Counted from the first letter of the stretch, positions 1 to 6,883 are shown. The stretch is 53,685 nt of DNA from Brevundimonas sp. UBA7664 (GCF_002483305.1 NZ_DLHQ01000014.1:9084-62768), one strand, 5' to 3'. Notes: generated by a model not told the origin, from the letters alone. Numbers and translations: made by a program.

Positions 1-19
1 TTCCCCCGCAAGGGGGGAA
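1..19. repeat. short hairpin after murE
   Basis: TTCCCCC (1-7) can pair with GGGGGAA (13-19) around a five-base loop. It lies 14 bases beyond the murE stop and may belong to the same family of C-run/G-run hairpins found between other genes here (near 6425, 6920, 21544 and 30994). The window edge cuts its context, so a terminator role cannot be judged. Confidence 0.4.
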
Positions 20-32
20 GGAAAGCGGGGGC

Positions 33-1496
33 TTATCCATGCTGCGTCTCAAGTCTCAAGGCTTCAGCGGCTTCGGTGGCGTCGTCGAACGGGTGGGTGA
101 CGCCGCCGACGATCTGACCCTGCTCATGCCCTTTTCCGGCGATGATCACCACATCTCCGTCGCCCATCATGTCGATGGCCTCGCGGATGGCGGCGCGGCG
201 GTCGCCGATCTCGCGGGCGGCGGGACAGGCGGCGCGCACGGCCGTGCGGATGGCGGCGGGGTCCTCGGAGCGGGGATTGTCGTCGGTGACGATGGCGACA
301 TCGGCCAGCCGCCCGGCGATCTCGCCCATCAGGGGACGCTTGCCCTTGTCGCGGTCGCCGCCGGCCCCGAACACCACGATCAGCCGGCCCGTCGCATGCG
401 GCCGCAGCGCCTTCAGCACCGTCTCCAGCCCGTCGGGCGTATGGGCGTAGTCGACATAGACCTCGCCGCGGCCGCTTCCGGGGATGCGTTGCAGCCGACC
501 CTGCGCGCCGGTGATCTTCTCCAGCCCGGCCAGCACCCGCTCGGGCGTCTCGCCGGCGGCGATGCACAGGCCGGCGGCGACCAGGGCGTTCGAGGCCTGG
601 AAGGCGCCGGCCAGCGGCAGCAGCACCTCATGCAGGGTCCCGCGCACATCGATGGTCAGCCGCTGCCCCTCGGGCGTGGCCTGGCGGGCGATCAGCGACA
701 GGTCCCTCCCCCGCTCGCCGACGCACATGATCCCCAGCCCCGACATGATCGAGGCGGCGGCGAAGTGGGAATAGGCTTCGCTGTCCGCGTTCAGCACGGC
801 GGTGCGACCGCGCGGAAGCAGGGTCTCGAACAGCCGCAGCTTGGCGTCGCGATAGGCGGCCATGTCGCCGTGATAGTCGAGGTGGTCCTGGCTCAGATTG
901 GTGAAGGCGGCGGCCTGAAGCGTCACCCCGTCCAGCCGGCGCTGGTCGATGCCGTGCGACGAGGCCTCGAGCGCCAGATGGGTGACGCCGCTGCCGGCCA
1001 GGTCGGCCAGCATCCGCGCCGCGTCGGCGGCGTCCGGGCTGGTCAGGCCGGGCCCCGTCAACTCCCGGTTAACGTTACCGTTTTGCGCCAAAACCCCGAG
1101 GGTGCCCATGCTCGCGGCATGCAGGCCCAGGGCGGCCCAGATCTGGCGGCAGAAGGCGGCCACCGAGGTCTTTCCGTTGGTCCCCGTCACCGCGACGCAG
1201 GTCGCGGGCTGGGATCCATAGAAGCTGCGGGCGGCGATGGCGTAGGCCCGGCGCACATCGCCCGAGGTGACCAGCACCGGGGCCATGGCCGCGTCGGTGT
1301 CGGACGGCGCCAGCACGGCGGCGGCCCCCTGCGACAGGGCCTGCGGAATGAAGGCCCGGCCGTCGGCGGCGCTGCCCGGCAGGGCCACGAACAGCGACCC
1401 CGGCGCGACCTTGCGGCTGTCCGCCGTGACCCCGGTGATCATCGGATCGGCCGCCACATCGCGGCGCAGCAGTTCGGAGAGGCGGATCGCGCTCAT
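33..1496 (-). CDS. murE: MurE, UDP-MurNAc-tripeptide (meso-DAP) ligase
   Basis: This cytoplasmic Mur ligase adds meso-diaminopimelate to UDP-MurNAc-L-Ala-D-Glu using ATP. The 487-residue product has the usual family length. The ATP loop TGTNGKT is at residues 104-110. DNPR at about 406-409 is the signature of enzymes that select meso-DAP rather than lysine, and a KGHEQ motif follows near the C-terminus. The ATG overlaps the ftsI stop in an ATGA, so translation is probably coupled. It is the last gene of the division cluster visible in the window; murF would be expected next, beyond the left edge. Confidence 0.97.
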   Translation of the reverse strand: MSAIRLSELLRRDVAADPMITGVTADSRKVAPGSLFVALPGSAADGRAFIPQALSQGAAAVLAPSDTDAAMAPVLVTSGDVRRAYAIAARSFYGSQPATCVAVTGTNGKTSVAAFCRQIWAALGLHAASMGTLGVLAQNGNVNRELTGPGLTSPDAADAARMLADLAGSGVTHLALEASSHGIDQRRLDGVTLQAAAFTNLSQDHLDYHGDMAAYRDAKLRLFETLLPRGRTAVLNADSEAYSHFAAASIMSGLGIMCVGERGRDLSLIARQATPEGQRLTIDVRGTLHEVLLPLAGAFQASNALVAAGLCIAAGETPERVLAGLEKITGAQGRLQRIPGSGRGEVYVDYAHTPDGLETVLKALRPHATGRLIVVFGAGGDRDKGKRPLMGEIAGRLADVAIVTDDNPRSEDPAAIRTAVRAACPAAREIGDRRAAIREAIDMMGDGDVVIIAGKGHEQGQIVGGVTHPFDDATEAAEALRLETQHG

Positions 1497-3229
1497 CGCC
1501 CGTCCCCTTCCAGGTCCTCGAAGGCGGGGATGCGGTCGCCGATGGCGGTGCGATACGGGTCGGCGCGGCGCTCCACGCCGAGGAAGGGGGCGATGCGGTC
1601 GGCGATCCGGCCCACCGCCGGGGCGGCGACGAAGCCGCCGGTGCGCGGATAGGTCTGGGGCTCGTCGATCAGCACCAGGATCTGGTAGCGCCGCGCATTG
1701 ACCGGGCCGTCGGCGGGGAAGACAGCGGCGAAGGTGCCGACCGCGTGGGCCGTGCTGTAACGACCGTTGACCGACTTGTTGGCCGAGCCGGTCTTGCCGC
1801 CGACGCGCAGGCCCGGCGCCTCGGCCCGACCGCCCGAGCCGCGCACGACGTTGCGGCGCATCAGGTCCAGCATGGTCAGCGAGGTCTCGGGCGAGATGAT
1901 CTGGCGACCCCGGACATCGGGCCGACCGCCCTTGCGCAGCGTCAGAGGAATATAGCGCCCGCCATTGGTCAGCGCCCCCATGGCCGCCGCCATCTGCATC
2001 GGGGTGATGGAGATGCCGTAGCCGAAGGACAGCGAAGCCAAGGTCGAATCCGACCAGTCGCGCGGCGTGATCGGCGCTTCCGACGGGATCTCGAACGGGG
2101 CCCGCGACATCAGGCCGAACCGGTCGAAATAGTCGCGCATCACCCGCGGCCCCATCTGGGTCGACAGCAGGGAGGTGCCGATGTTGGACGAGTGCAGATA
2201 CACCTCCTCCAGCGTCATCACCTTGTTCTGGGCGTGGAAATCGGTGATCCGCCGGCTGCCGATCTGCAGCGCCTCGGAGGCGTCCAGCAGGGTGTTCATG
2301 TCGGCCCGGCCGGTATCGATCGCGGCGGCGACGGTGAAGGTCTTGAACACCGACCCCATCTCGTAGGTTGCGGCGGTGGCGAGGTTGCGCGAGTTGGAGG
2401 CCGGCCAGCTGGCCATGCCCAGAACCTCGCCGGTCTGCACATCGGTGATGACCCCGACCGCGCCCTTGGCCTGGGTCGCCTCGGCGGCCGCGGCCAGTTC
2501 ATTCTCCAGAACGCCCTGGACGCGCAGGTCGATCGAGATCTGGAAGCTCTCGCCCCGCGCGCCGGCGGCGCGGATCTCGTCGTTGAAGGCGCGTTCGGCG
2601 GCGGACAGGCCCACCCCGCCGGTGTCGACGCTGCCGACCACATGGCGCGCCGACTGGCCCAGCGGATGGACCCGCACGTCCTCGGGCTCGAAGCTGATGC
2701 CGCCGAGCGCCAGATTGTGCACCGCCACCTTCTCGGACGGGGTCAGGCGGTTGACGACCAGCAGGCGGCGGTCGCCGTACAGGGCCGCGTTGAGCCGGGT
2801 CTTCGACACGCGCGGCAGGGCGCGCCGGATCTGGGCCGCCGCCGCCCGCCGGTCCCAGACCTGGGCGGGGTCGATATAGAGGCCGTAGTGGACGATGTTG
2901 GTCGCCAGCAGGGCGCCGTTGCGGTCGACCATGTCGGCCCGGACCACGGCATTGGGATAGGTCGGGCCGCCCCCGCCGCTGCCCGCCGTCAGCAGGGCCG
3001 CATGCACCGCGCCGAGCGTCAGACAGACGAACGCCGCCGAAAAAACCGACAGGATGACGAAGATGCGGACCCGGGTGTCTTCCTCGGGCCGGGCGTCGGC
3101 ATGGGCCCGGCCGAAGGCGTGCTCGACCCACCACATGGCCTCGGACAGCCAGCGCCACGACGGCGTGAACCGGCGCACGCCCCACGACGGGACATGCCGC
3201 GGCCCGAGGTGCGGATCATGCACGCTCAT
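1493..3229 (-). CDS. ftsI: FtsI (PBP3), septal peptidoglycan transpeptidase
   Basis: A class B penicillin-binding protein that cross-links peptidoglycan at the division septum. The 578-residue protein has a cytoplasmic N-terminus rich in Trp and Arg, one membrane segment at about 56-82, a dimerisation domain and a C-terminal transpeptidase. The three active-site motifs are clear: SVFK with the nucleophile Ser293, SSN at 347-349 (read as SxN), and KTG at 479-481. It overlaps ftsL upstream and murE downstream by 4 bases each (ATGA). The gene order rsmH-ftsL-ftsI-murE is the classic dcw order. Confidence 0.97.
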   Translation of the reverse strand: MSVHDPHLGPRHVPSWGVRRFTPSWRWLSEAMWWVEHAFGRAHADARPEEDTRVRIFVILSVFSAAFVCLTLGAVHAALLTAGSGGGGPTYPNAVVRADMVDRNGALLATNIVHYGLYIDPAQVWDRRAAAAQIRRALPRVSKTRLNAALYGDRRLLVVNRLTPSEKVAVHNLALGGISFEPEDVRVHPLGQSARHVVGSVDTGGVGLSAAERAFNDEIRAAGARGESFQISIDLRVQGVLENELAAAAEATQAKGAVGVITDVQTGEVLGMASWPASNSRNLATAATYEMGSVFKTFTVAAAIDTGRADMNTLLDASEALQIGSRRITDFHAQNKVMTLEEVYLHSSNIGTSLLSTQMGPRVMRDYFDRFGLMSRAPFEIPSEAPITPRDWSDSTLASLSFGYGISITPMQMAAAMGALTNGGRYIPLTLRKGGRPDVRGRQIISPETSLTMLDLMRRNVVRGSGGRAEAPGLRVGGKTGSANKSVNGRYSTAHAVGTFAAVFPADGPVNARRYQILVLIDEPQTYPRTGGFVAAPAVGRIADRIAPFLGVERRADPYRTAIGDRIPAFEDLEGDGR

Positions 3230-3645
3230 TGCACGACCTCCGCGACAGGATCGGCGGCGGGGGCGACGTCAGTGGCGGGCGGCGTCGGCGCGACGATGAC
3301 CGGACGCGGCTCGGGGATCGGGGCCAGGTTCGGCAGATTCTCGGCGGTCGCCTGCCGGTGCACATCGACCGGACCCAGGCCCGCGTCGCGCGACAGGGCC
3401 TCGAGCCGGTTGGGCTGTTCCAGCCGCGCGACCTCGGCGCGCAGCAGACGCACCCGCTGGCCGTTGTCGCTGATCTGCCGCTCGAGGTCCGAGATGCGGG
3501 CGCTCTCGCGCGCCGCGGCGGCCTTGGCCACATAGACCGAGAAGACCATGGCCGCGACCAGCAGCACGCCGATGATCTCGACCCAGCGCACGCCGCGGAT
3601 CTTCCAGGCATAAAGCCGGTTCAGGGTGGCGACGGCCGAGCTCAT
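3226..3645 (-). CDS. ftsL: FtsL-like divisome protein
   Basis: A 139-residue bitopic protein between rsmH and ftsI, exactly where ftsL sits in the dcw cluster. One hydrophobic segment lies at about residues 24-41 after a short basic N-terminus. It is followed by a charged heptad-like stretch at about 47-80 that fits the FtsL/FtsB coiled coil, and then a Pro/Ala-rich tail. FtsL sequences are poorly conserved, so the call rests on position, size and topology rather than motifs. The start overlaps the rsmH stop by 4 bases, and the stop overlaps ftsI in the same way. In the family, FtsL with FtsB and FtsQ activates FtsWI. Confidence 0.85.
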   Translation of the reverse strand: MSSAVATLNRLYAWKIRGVRWVEIIGVLLVAAMVFSVYVAKAAAARESARISDLERQISDNGQRVRLLRAEVARLEQPNRLEALSRDAGLGPVDVHRQATAENLPNLAPIPEPRPVIVAPTPPATDVAPAADPVAEVVQ

Positions 3646-4595
3646 GCGGCGATCCTCCCCCAGGCCGGAGCGTCGGTGCGGACGGCGGCGCGCAGCTTGG
3701 CCGACCGGGCGCGGGGATTGTCGGCGCGCTCGGCGTCGCCGGCCTCGCGCGCGCCCTTGAACGACAGGGTGAAGCTGGGCTTGCGGGTCTCGATCGCGAC
3801 CGGGGCGTGCCGCGAGCCGCCGGGGGCGTTGCCGGTGCGCTCGGTCAGGAAGGCCTTGACGATCCGGTCCTCCAGCGAATGGAAGGTCACCACCGCCAAC
3901 CGACCGCCGGGCGACAGGGCGGCCTCGGCGGCCTCCAGCCCGGCGCGCAGTTCGCCCAACTCGTCGTTCACGGCGATGCGCAGGGCCTGGAACACGCGCG
4001 TGGCCGGGTGAATTGGCGCGCCGCGCCGGCCGCCCAGCGCCTTTTCGACCACCGCAGCCAGATCCAGCGTGCGCTCGAACGGCTGCTCGACGCGGCGGCG
4101 CAGGATGGCGGTGGCGACGCGGCCCGACTGACGCTCGTCGCCGTACAGTTTGAAGATGTGGGCCATCGGCCCGTGATCCCAGCCGTTGACGATGTCGGCG
4201 GCAGTCTCCCCCTCGTCGGACATGCGCATGTCCAGCGGCCCGTCGCGCATGAAGGAAAAGCCGCGCTCGGCCTGGTCCAGCTGCATCGACGAGACGCCGA
4301 TGTCGAACACCACCCCGTCCAGCCGCGCCTCGCCGCTGTCGGCGAAGGCCTCGGCCAGAGCCGAGAAGGGCGTCCGCACCAGCCGGAATTTGCCGGGATA
4401 GTCATTGGCCACGGCGTCGGCGTGCGGCTGAACCGTCGGATCGCGGTCCAGCGCGATCACGGTCGCCCCGGTCGCCAGAATGGCGCGGGTATAGCCGCCG
4501 GCGCCGAAGGTCGCGTCGATGATCACGTCGCCGGCCTGCGGGGCCAGGGCCTCGATCACTTCGGCCAGCAGGACGGGGGCGTGGGGCGACGTCAT
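3642..4595 (-). CDS. rsmH: RsmH (MraW), 16S rRNA m4C1402 methyltransferase
   Basis: An SAM-dependent enzyme that methylates N4 of C1402 in 16S rRNA. I take the ATG at 4595 (MTSPHAPVLLAEVIEAL), giving 317 residues, a typical length. The open frame runs further upstream, but that part is the out-of-frame shadow of mraZ. The chosen ATG overlaps the mraZ stop in an ATGA. The SAM-binding loop DATFGAGGYT lies near residues 27-36, and HSLEDRIVK near the C-terminus is characteristic of the family. Second gene of the dcw cluster. Confidence 0.96.
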   Translation of the reverse strand: MTSPHAPVLLAEVIEALAPQAGDVIIDATFGAGGYTRAILATGATVIALDRDPTVQPHADAVANDYPGKFRLVRTPFSALAEAFADSGEARLDGVVFDIGVSSMQLDQAERGFSFMRDGPLDMRMSDEGETAADIVNGWDHGPMAHIFKLYGDERQSGRVATAILRRRVEQPFERTLDLAAVVEKALGGRRGAPIHPATRVFQALRIAVNDELGELRAGLEAAEAALSPGGRLAVVTFHSLEDRIVKAFLTERTGNAPGGSRHAPVAIETRKPSFTLSFKGAREAGDAERADNPRARSAKLRAAVRTDAPAWGRIAA

Positions 4596-5026
4596 ACGGC
4601 CTCCCCGTTCATGACCTGCCGGGCCAGGGCGCGGCGGGCGTTCTTGCGGGCGTTCCAGCGGGCGCGGTCCCAGATCTGGAAGCGCGGCCCCAGGCCGACG
4701 ATGACCACGTCCTCGCCCAGTCCGGCGTCCTGGCACAGACTCTCGGGGAGGGTGATGCGGCCGCCGCCGTCGTACGCCAGCGGGCGCTGGCCGGCGTAGA
4801 AGGTCTCTTCCAGGGCGGTCCGCTTGTCGCTGCCGAACGGCAGGGCCTCGATCCGGGCGACATATTCGGCCATCAGCCGGTCGCCGCCGGCCTCCAGGCA
4901 ATCATCGGCGAGGGCGAAAAAGCAGAAGACGCCGTGCTCGGCGCCATTGTCGGCGGTGCGGAACTCCTGCGGGATCAGCAGGCGTCGCTTCCCGTCCAAC
5001 TGTTTCTCGTAGGTCGAGAGAAACAC
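4592..5026 (-). CDS. mraZ: MraZ, transcriptional regulator of the dcw cluster
   Basis: A 144-residue AbrB-fold DNA-binding protein with two SpoVT/AbrB-like repeats. The start is the GTG at 5026, giving MFLSTYEKQLDGKRRLL, which matches how MraZ proteins begin. Reading further upstream adds sequence unlike the family. A GGGGCAGGG stretch next to the GTG is the only candidate ribosome site. The second repeat carries GGRITLPESL. MraZ is known in E. coli to bind TGGG direct repeats in its own promoter and repress the operon, and four such repeats lie about 90-120 bases upstream here. The stop overlaps rsmH. Confidence 0.94.
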   Translation of the reverse strand: MFLSTYEKQLDGKRRLLIPQEFRTADNGAEHGVFCFFALADDCLEAGGDRLMAEYVARIEALPFGSDKRTALEETFYAGQRPLAYDGGGRITLPESLCQDAGLGEDVVIVGLGPRFQIWDRARWNARKNARRALARQVMNGEAV

Positions 5027-5041
5027 GCCCTGCCCCAAACT

Positions 5042-5057
5042 CGGATCCTTGGATCCG
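5042..5057. promoter_or_regulatory. perfect inverted repeat in the mraZ leader
   Basis: CGGATCC (5042-5048) and GGATCCG (5051-5057) form a perfect 7+7 inverted repeat with a 2-base spacer, 15 bases upstream of the mraZ GTG. In RNA it would form a short hairpin just before the ribosome site. It could be an operator or a translational element, and its function is unknown. Confidence 0.4.
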
Positions 5058-5113
5058 CCCCTCTGATCCCCGTGAACACCCACGCGGCGCAAACCAACCC
5101 CGCGCCAAGCGTC

Positions 5114-5147
5114 TGGGATAGCATGGGATGAACTGGGTCTCAATGGG
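5114..5147. promoter_or_regulatory. candidate MraZ operator, four TGGG repeats
   Basis: TGGG occurs at 5114, 5124, 5134 and 5144, exactly 10 bases apart, so all repeats lie on one face of the helix. E. coli MraZ is known to bind TGGG direct repeats separated by about 5-6 bases in front of mraZ. The motif reads on the plus strand while mraZ is on the minus strand. I could not confirm that this orientation matches characterised operators. The array overlaps the predicted -35 and -10 boxes of mraZ, which fits repression. Confidence 0.75.
5115..5143 (-). promoter_or_regulatory. predicted mraZ promoter
   Basis: On the minus strand TTGAGA (5143-5138) and TATCCC (5120-5115) are separated by 17 bases, a reasonable sigma-70-type pair. 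Transcription would begin near 5108, leaving a leader of about 80 bases before the mraZ GTG. The MraZ-type repeats overlap both boxes. Confidence 0.5.
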
Positions 5148-5199
5148 ATTAGTTGACGCCGGTTAACCTCGAATGTGGCCGAAACGTCTGTATCGACGT

Positions 5200-5214
5200 G
5201 AACATACACAGAAC
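5200..5214. promoter_or_regulatory. LexA (SOS) box
   Basis: The minus strand reads GTTC-TGTGTAT-GTTC, a perfect match to GTTC-N7-GTTC, the LexA operator of alphaproteobacteria. A TATACT -10-like element (minus strand, 5226-5221) lies just upstream, so the box would cover the start site of a second promoter pointing to mraZ. It lies about 175 bases upstream of the mraZ start. The plus-strand direction has no convincing gene. Confidence 0.6.
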
Positions 5215-5345
5215 ATCGACAGTATAAACAGGCTGTGGACCAATCCTGCGCCGCATTGCGGGCCAAAGGGTTAACGGTGCGCGCGAGGAATCGGGGGGGC
5301 CTGAACGGCGCCTCTTCGGCCGCCTCACGCCAGGGAATTGCGCGC

Positions 5346-5516
5346 CTAGACCTTGAAGGTCGCCATCACGACGGCGTGGCGATCGGCCATGTTCGCCAAG
5401 GCTTCCCAACTGGCGGCGTCGGCGTGGTGATGGGCCTTTACGACGGCGTCCGTCTCGAGATCAGCCCTCGCTGTAGCAGCGACCGATCTCGATCTGTATT
5501 CCTGCGCATTCATCAT
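5346..5516 (-). CDS. small hypothetical protein
   Basis: A 56-residue product of unknown function, rich in Ala and His, with a mixed-charge helical middle (ATARADLETDAVVKAHHHAD) and no membrane segment or signal peptide. I place the start at one of two adjacent ATG codons (5516 or 5513); neither has a good ribosome site. The amphipathic composition and a plausible AT-rich promoter upstream argue for a real gene, but confirmation would need homologues. It lies between the mraZ regulatory region and another small gene on the opposite strand. Confidence 0.45.
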   Translation of the reverse strand: MMNAQEYRSRSVAATARADLETDAVVKAHHHADAASWEALANMADRHAVVMATFKV

Positions 5517-5578
5517 GGTGTTGATGGCTGTACACAAATATTGCTCACTCTATCGTACATAACTGCGGCTACGCTTGA

Positions 5579-5605
5579 TTTATATGACTTTCGCAACAAC
5601 CACAA
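5579..5605 (-). promoter_or_regulatory. possible promoter in an AT-rich patch
   Basis: On the minus strand TTGTGG (5605-5600) and TATAAA (5584-5579) are 15 bases apart. They sit inside an AT-rich stretch (about 5528-5615) that stands out in this high-GC window and lies upstream of the small gene ending at 5346. The spacing is short for a sigma-70 promoter. Confidence 0.3.
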
Positions 5606-5722
5606 AACTGACCTCGTCCCGCGCCCGATTGGCTTTCGACAGTTATTTCCGCTGATGTTTACTTAGGGCCGGCCTCAGCCGTTCGGGCCGGAACCGCTGC
5701 CCGGCGCGCGGGTTTTACCGCC

Positions 5723-5896
5723 ATGCCGAACAAATCCGCCCCCGACCCGAGCAAGCCCATGTCGCCCAAGGCGGTCGACGGCGCCGTGGTGGTCAAGGAT
5801 CCCCCTGAAGCCGCCATGGACCTCACGGCGGACGCGGCGGAAATCTCGGGCCTCCGCCTGATCGACGCCGCCGACAAGGCCCGCAAGCGCTACTAG
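5723..5896 (+). CDS. small basic/acidic hypothetical protein
   Basis: A 57-residue protein starting MPNKSAPDPSKPMSPKAVDG and ending DAADKARKRY. The N-terminal third is Pro/Lys rich and likely disordered, and the rest looks helical. There is no membrane segment or signal peptide. The codons follow the GC-rich third-position pattern of neighbouring genes, which supports coding. I see no clear ribosome site before the ATG. The stop TAG runs directly into a dispersed repeat (GCGCTCAAGCAGC). Function unknown. Confidence 0.55.
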   Translation: MPNKSAPDPSKPMSPKAVDGAVVVKDPPEAAMDLTADAAEISGLRLIDAADKARKRY

Positions 5897-5914
5897 CGCT
5901 CAAGCAGCGAGCGA
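5896..5914. repeat. dispersed repeat, partial copy
   Basis: GCGCTCAAGCAGCGAGC begins at the stop codon of the small gene ending at 5896. It matches the left half of fuller copies at 5956-5995 and 18242-18305, but lacks the right-hand GAGCGTTAG half. Confidence 0.5.
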
Positions 5915-5955
5915 CCGCGTCGCGACCCGCCGGTCAAGTCGAAGGGTGCCGATCC

Positions 5956-5995
5956 GCGCTCAAGCAGCAAGCCGCCGCGCGGCGAGCGTTAGCGC
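5956..5995. repeat. dispersed palindromic repeat, full copy
   Basis: It runs from GCGCTCAAGCAGCAAGC to GCGAGCGTTAGCGC. The ends GCGCT and AGCGC pair, and the centre (CCGCCGCGCGG) is also self-complementary. A second full copy is at 18242-18305, where the ends are GGCCCT and AGGGCC, so the terminal pairing is kept although the bases differ. Confidence 0.6.
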
Positions 5996-6007
5996 CCCAA
6001 AAATTAT

Positions 6008-6380
6008 GTCAGACGGCCTGTAAGCCGGGTTCTGTACCGCCCGAAAGCGGTGACGATCATTCCTCTGGACCACCCGTCGCCGGATGGTTCTCGCGACCTA
6101 CCCGGACGCCTCGGGCGGTGAACCCTGCGGCCGAAACCGCGCGACATCCCTATTCGGTCTTGCTCCAGGCGGGGCTTGCCATGCCGTCCCTGTTGCCAGG
6201 CACGCGGTGGGCTCTTACCCCACCCTTTCACCCTTCCCTGCCCCGAAGGGCAGGCGGTTTGCTTTCTGTGGCGCTATCCCTCGGGTCGCCCCGGGCGGGA
6301 GTTACCCGCCGCCTCTTCACCGTGGAGCCCGGACTTTCCTCGACAGGGCAAGCCCCGCCGCGACCGCCCGGCCGTCTGAC
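6008..6380 (-). ncRNA. rnpB: RNase P RNA (class A)
   Basis: This is the catalytic RNA of ribonuclease P, which trims tRNA 5' ends. On the minus strand the 5' end holds the conserved GAGGAAAGTCCGGGCTCC (P4/J region) and the 3' end reads ACAGAACCCGGCTTACAGGC. The ends GTCAGACGGCC and GGCCGTCTGAC pair perfectly to form helix P1, which sets both boundaries. About 373 bases, normal for the class. A short T run (ATTTTT) follows the 3' end. The predicted promoter lies just upstream at 6388-6416. Confidence 0.97.
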
Positions 6381-6387
6381 GGGGGGA

Positions 6388-6416
6388 CAGATGGGCCGGA
6401 TGATGGTCGGCGTCAA
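6388..6416 (-). promoter_or_regulatory. predicted rnpB promoter
   Basis: On the minus strand TTGACG (6416-6411) and CATCTG (6393-6388) are 17 bases apart, placing the start at about 6380, the 5' end deduced from helix P1. The -35 box ends two bases from the left inverted repeat of the DUF559 unit (6418). Confidence 0.6.
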
Positions 6417-6417
6417 C

Positions 6418-6474
6418 GTTCTCCCTCCCCTTCATGGGGAGGGACGGCGAGGCGAAGCCGAGCCCGGGTGGGGT
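6418..6474. repeat. left inverted repeat of the DUF559 unit
   Basis: This arm of about 57 bases is nearly the exact reverse complement of 6884-6941, with small differences in the inner loop positions. It contains an internal hairpin, CCCTCCCC/GGGGAGGG. The last codons and the stop of the DUF559 gene lie inside it. Confidence 0.8.
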
Positions 6475-6812
6475 ACGCCAGTCCCAAGCTCCGTTCTGAT
6501 CCGCTCCATCACCCAGTCGATGTGATCGCGCACCGCCGCGTTGGTGAACCGCAGCGTCCGATAGCCTTCCCGAAGCAGCACCGCGTCGCGCGTCCGATCA
6601 TGCTCTCCGCGGTGCTCATGCATCTGCCCGTCGACCTCGATGACCAACCGGCTTCGGTGGCAGACAAAGTCGAGGAAATAGCCGCGGAAGGGGGTCTGTC
6701 GCCGAAAGTGCCGGCCTTCGACGCGCAGCCGCCGCAGGCAATTCCAGAGCCTTAGCTCGGGCGGCGTCATCGCCTTTCGCATGGCGCGCGCTTTTTCGAT
6801 CGCAGGATCCAT
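6432..6812 (-). CDS. DUF559 endonuclease-domain protein
   Basis: A 126-residue protein of the DUF559 family, which has a Vsr/restriction-endonuclease-like fold; biochemical function is unproven in most members. The start at 6812 has GGAGG five bases upstream, which favours it over the ATG six codons earlier. The N-terminal MTPPELRLWNCLRR helix, the FRRQTPFRGYFLDFVC strand region and VIEVDGQMH (putative catalytic Asp and Glu) are typical. The C-terminal tail PHPGSASPRRPSP is encoded by the left inverted repeat. The gene lies between two 57-base inverted repeats, directly upstream of the rnpB promoter. Confidence 0.9.
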   Translation of the reverse strand: MDPAIEKARAMRKAMTPPELRLWNCLRRLRVEGRHFRRQTPFRGYFLDFVCHRSRLVIEVDGQMHEHRGEHDRTRDAVLLREGYRTLRFTNAAVRDHIDWVMERIRTELGTGVPHPGSASPRRPSP

Positions 6813-6883
6813 GACTGCCTCCGATTGCAAGATTTATGCAATCTTTGGCTGCATTCGTCAAGCAGCGCGGCGGCTGGAAACTT

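Larger units (their letters stand above)
5027..5345. other. regulatory intergenic region before mraZ
   Basis: A gene-free stretch of about 320 bases. It holds the mraZ leader inverted repeat, the TGGG array and promoter, the LexA box, and two TTAAC-containing sites (GGTTAACC at 5161-5168 and GGTTAACG near 5269) that resemble CtrA half-sites. One GAATC site of the CcrM type lies near 5288. From about 5230 to 5345 I see no gene; the plus-strand open frame across it lacks a family match or ribosome site. Confidence 0.5.

Noticed and set aside
4596..4901. N-terminal extension of rsmH
   Set aside because: It is an Arg/Pro-rich out-of-frame reading of mraZ. RsmH has a standard N-terminus at the ATG at 4595.
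5235..5666. 143-residue plus-strand frame in the mraZ upstream region
   Set aside because: No ribosome site, no family resemblance, and it passes through the AT-rich promoter patch and a small gene on the other strand.
6432..6812. Vsr mismatch endonuclease with a methylase partner
   Set aside because: The sequence fits DUF559 rather than Vsr, and no cytosine methyltransferase gene is adjacent.
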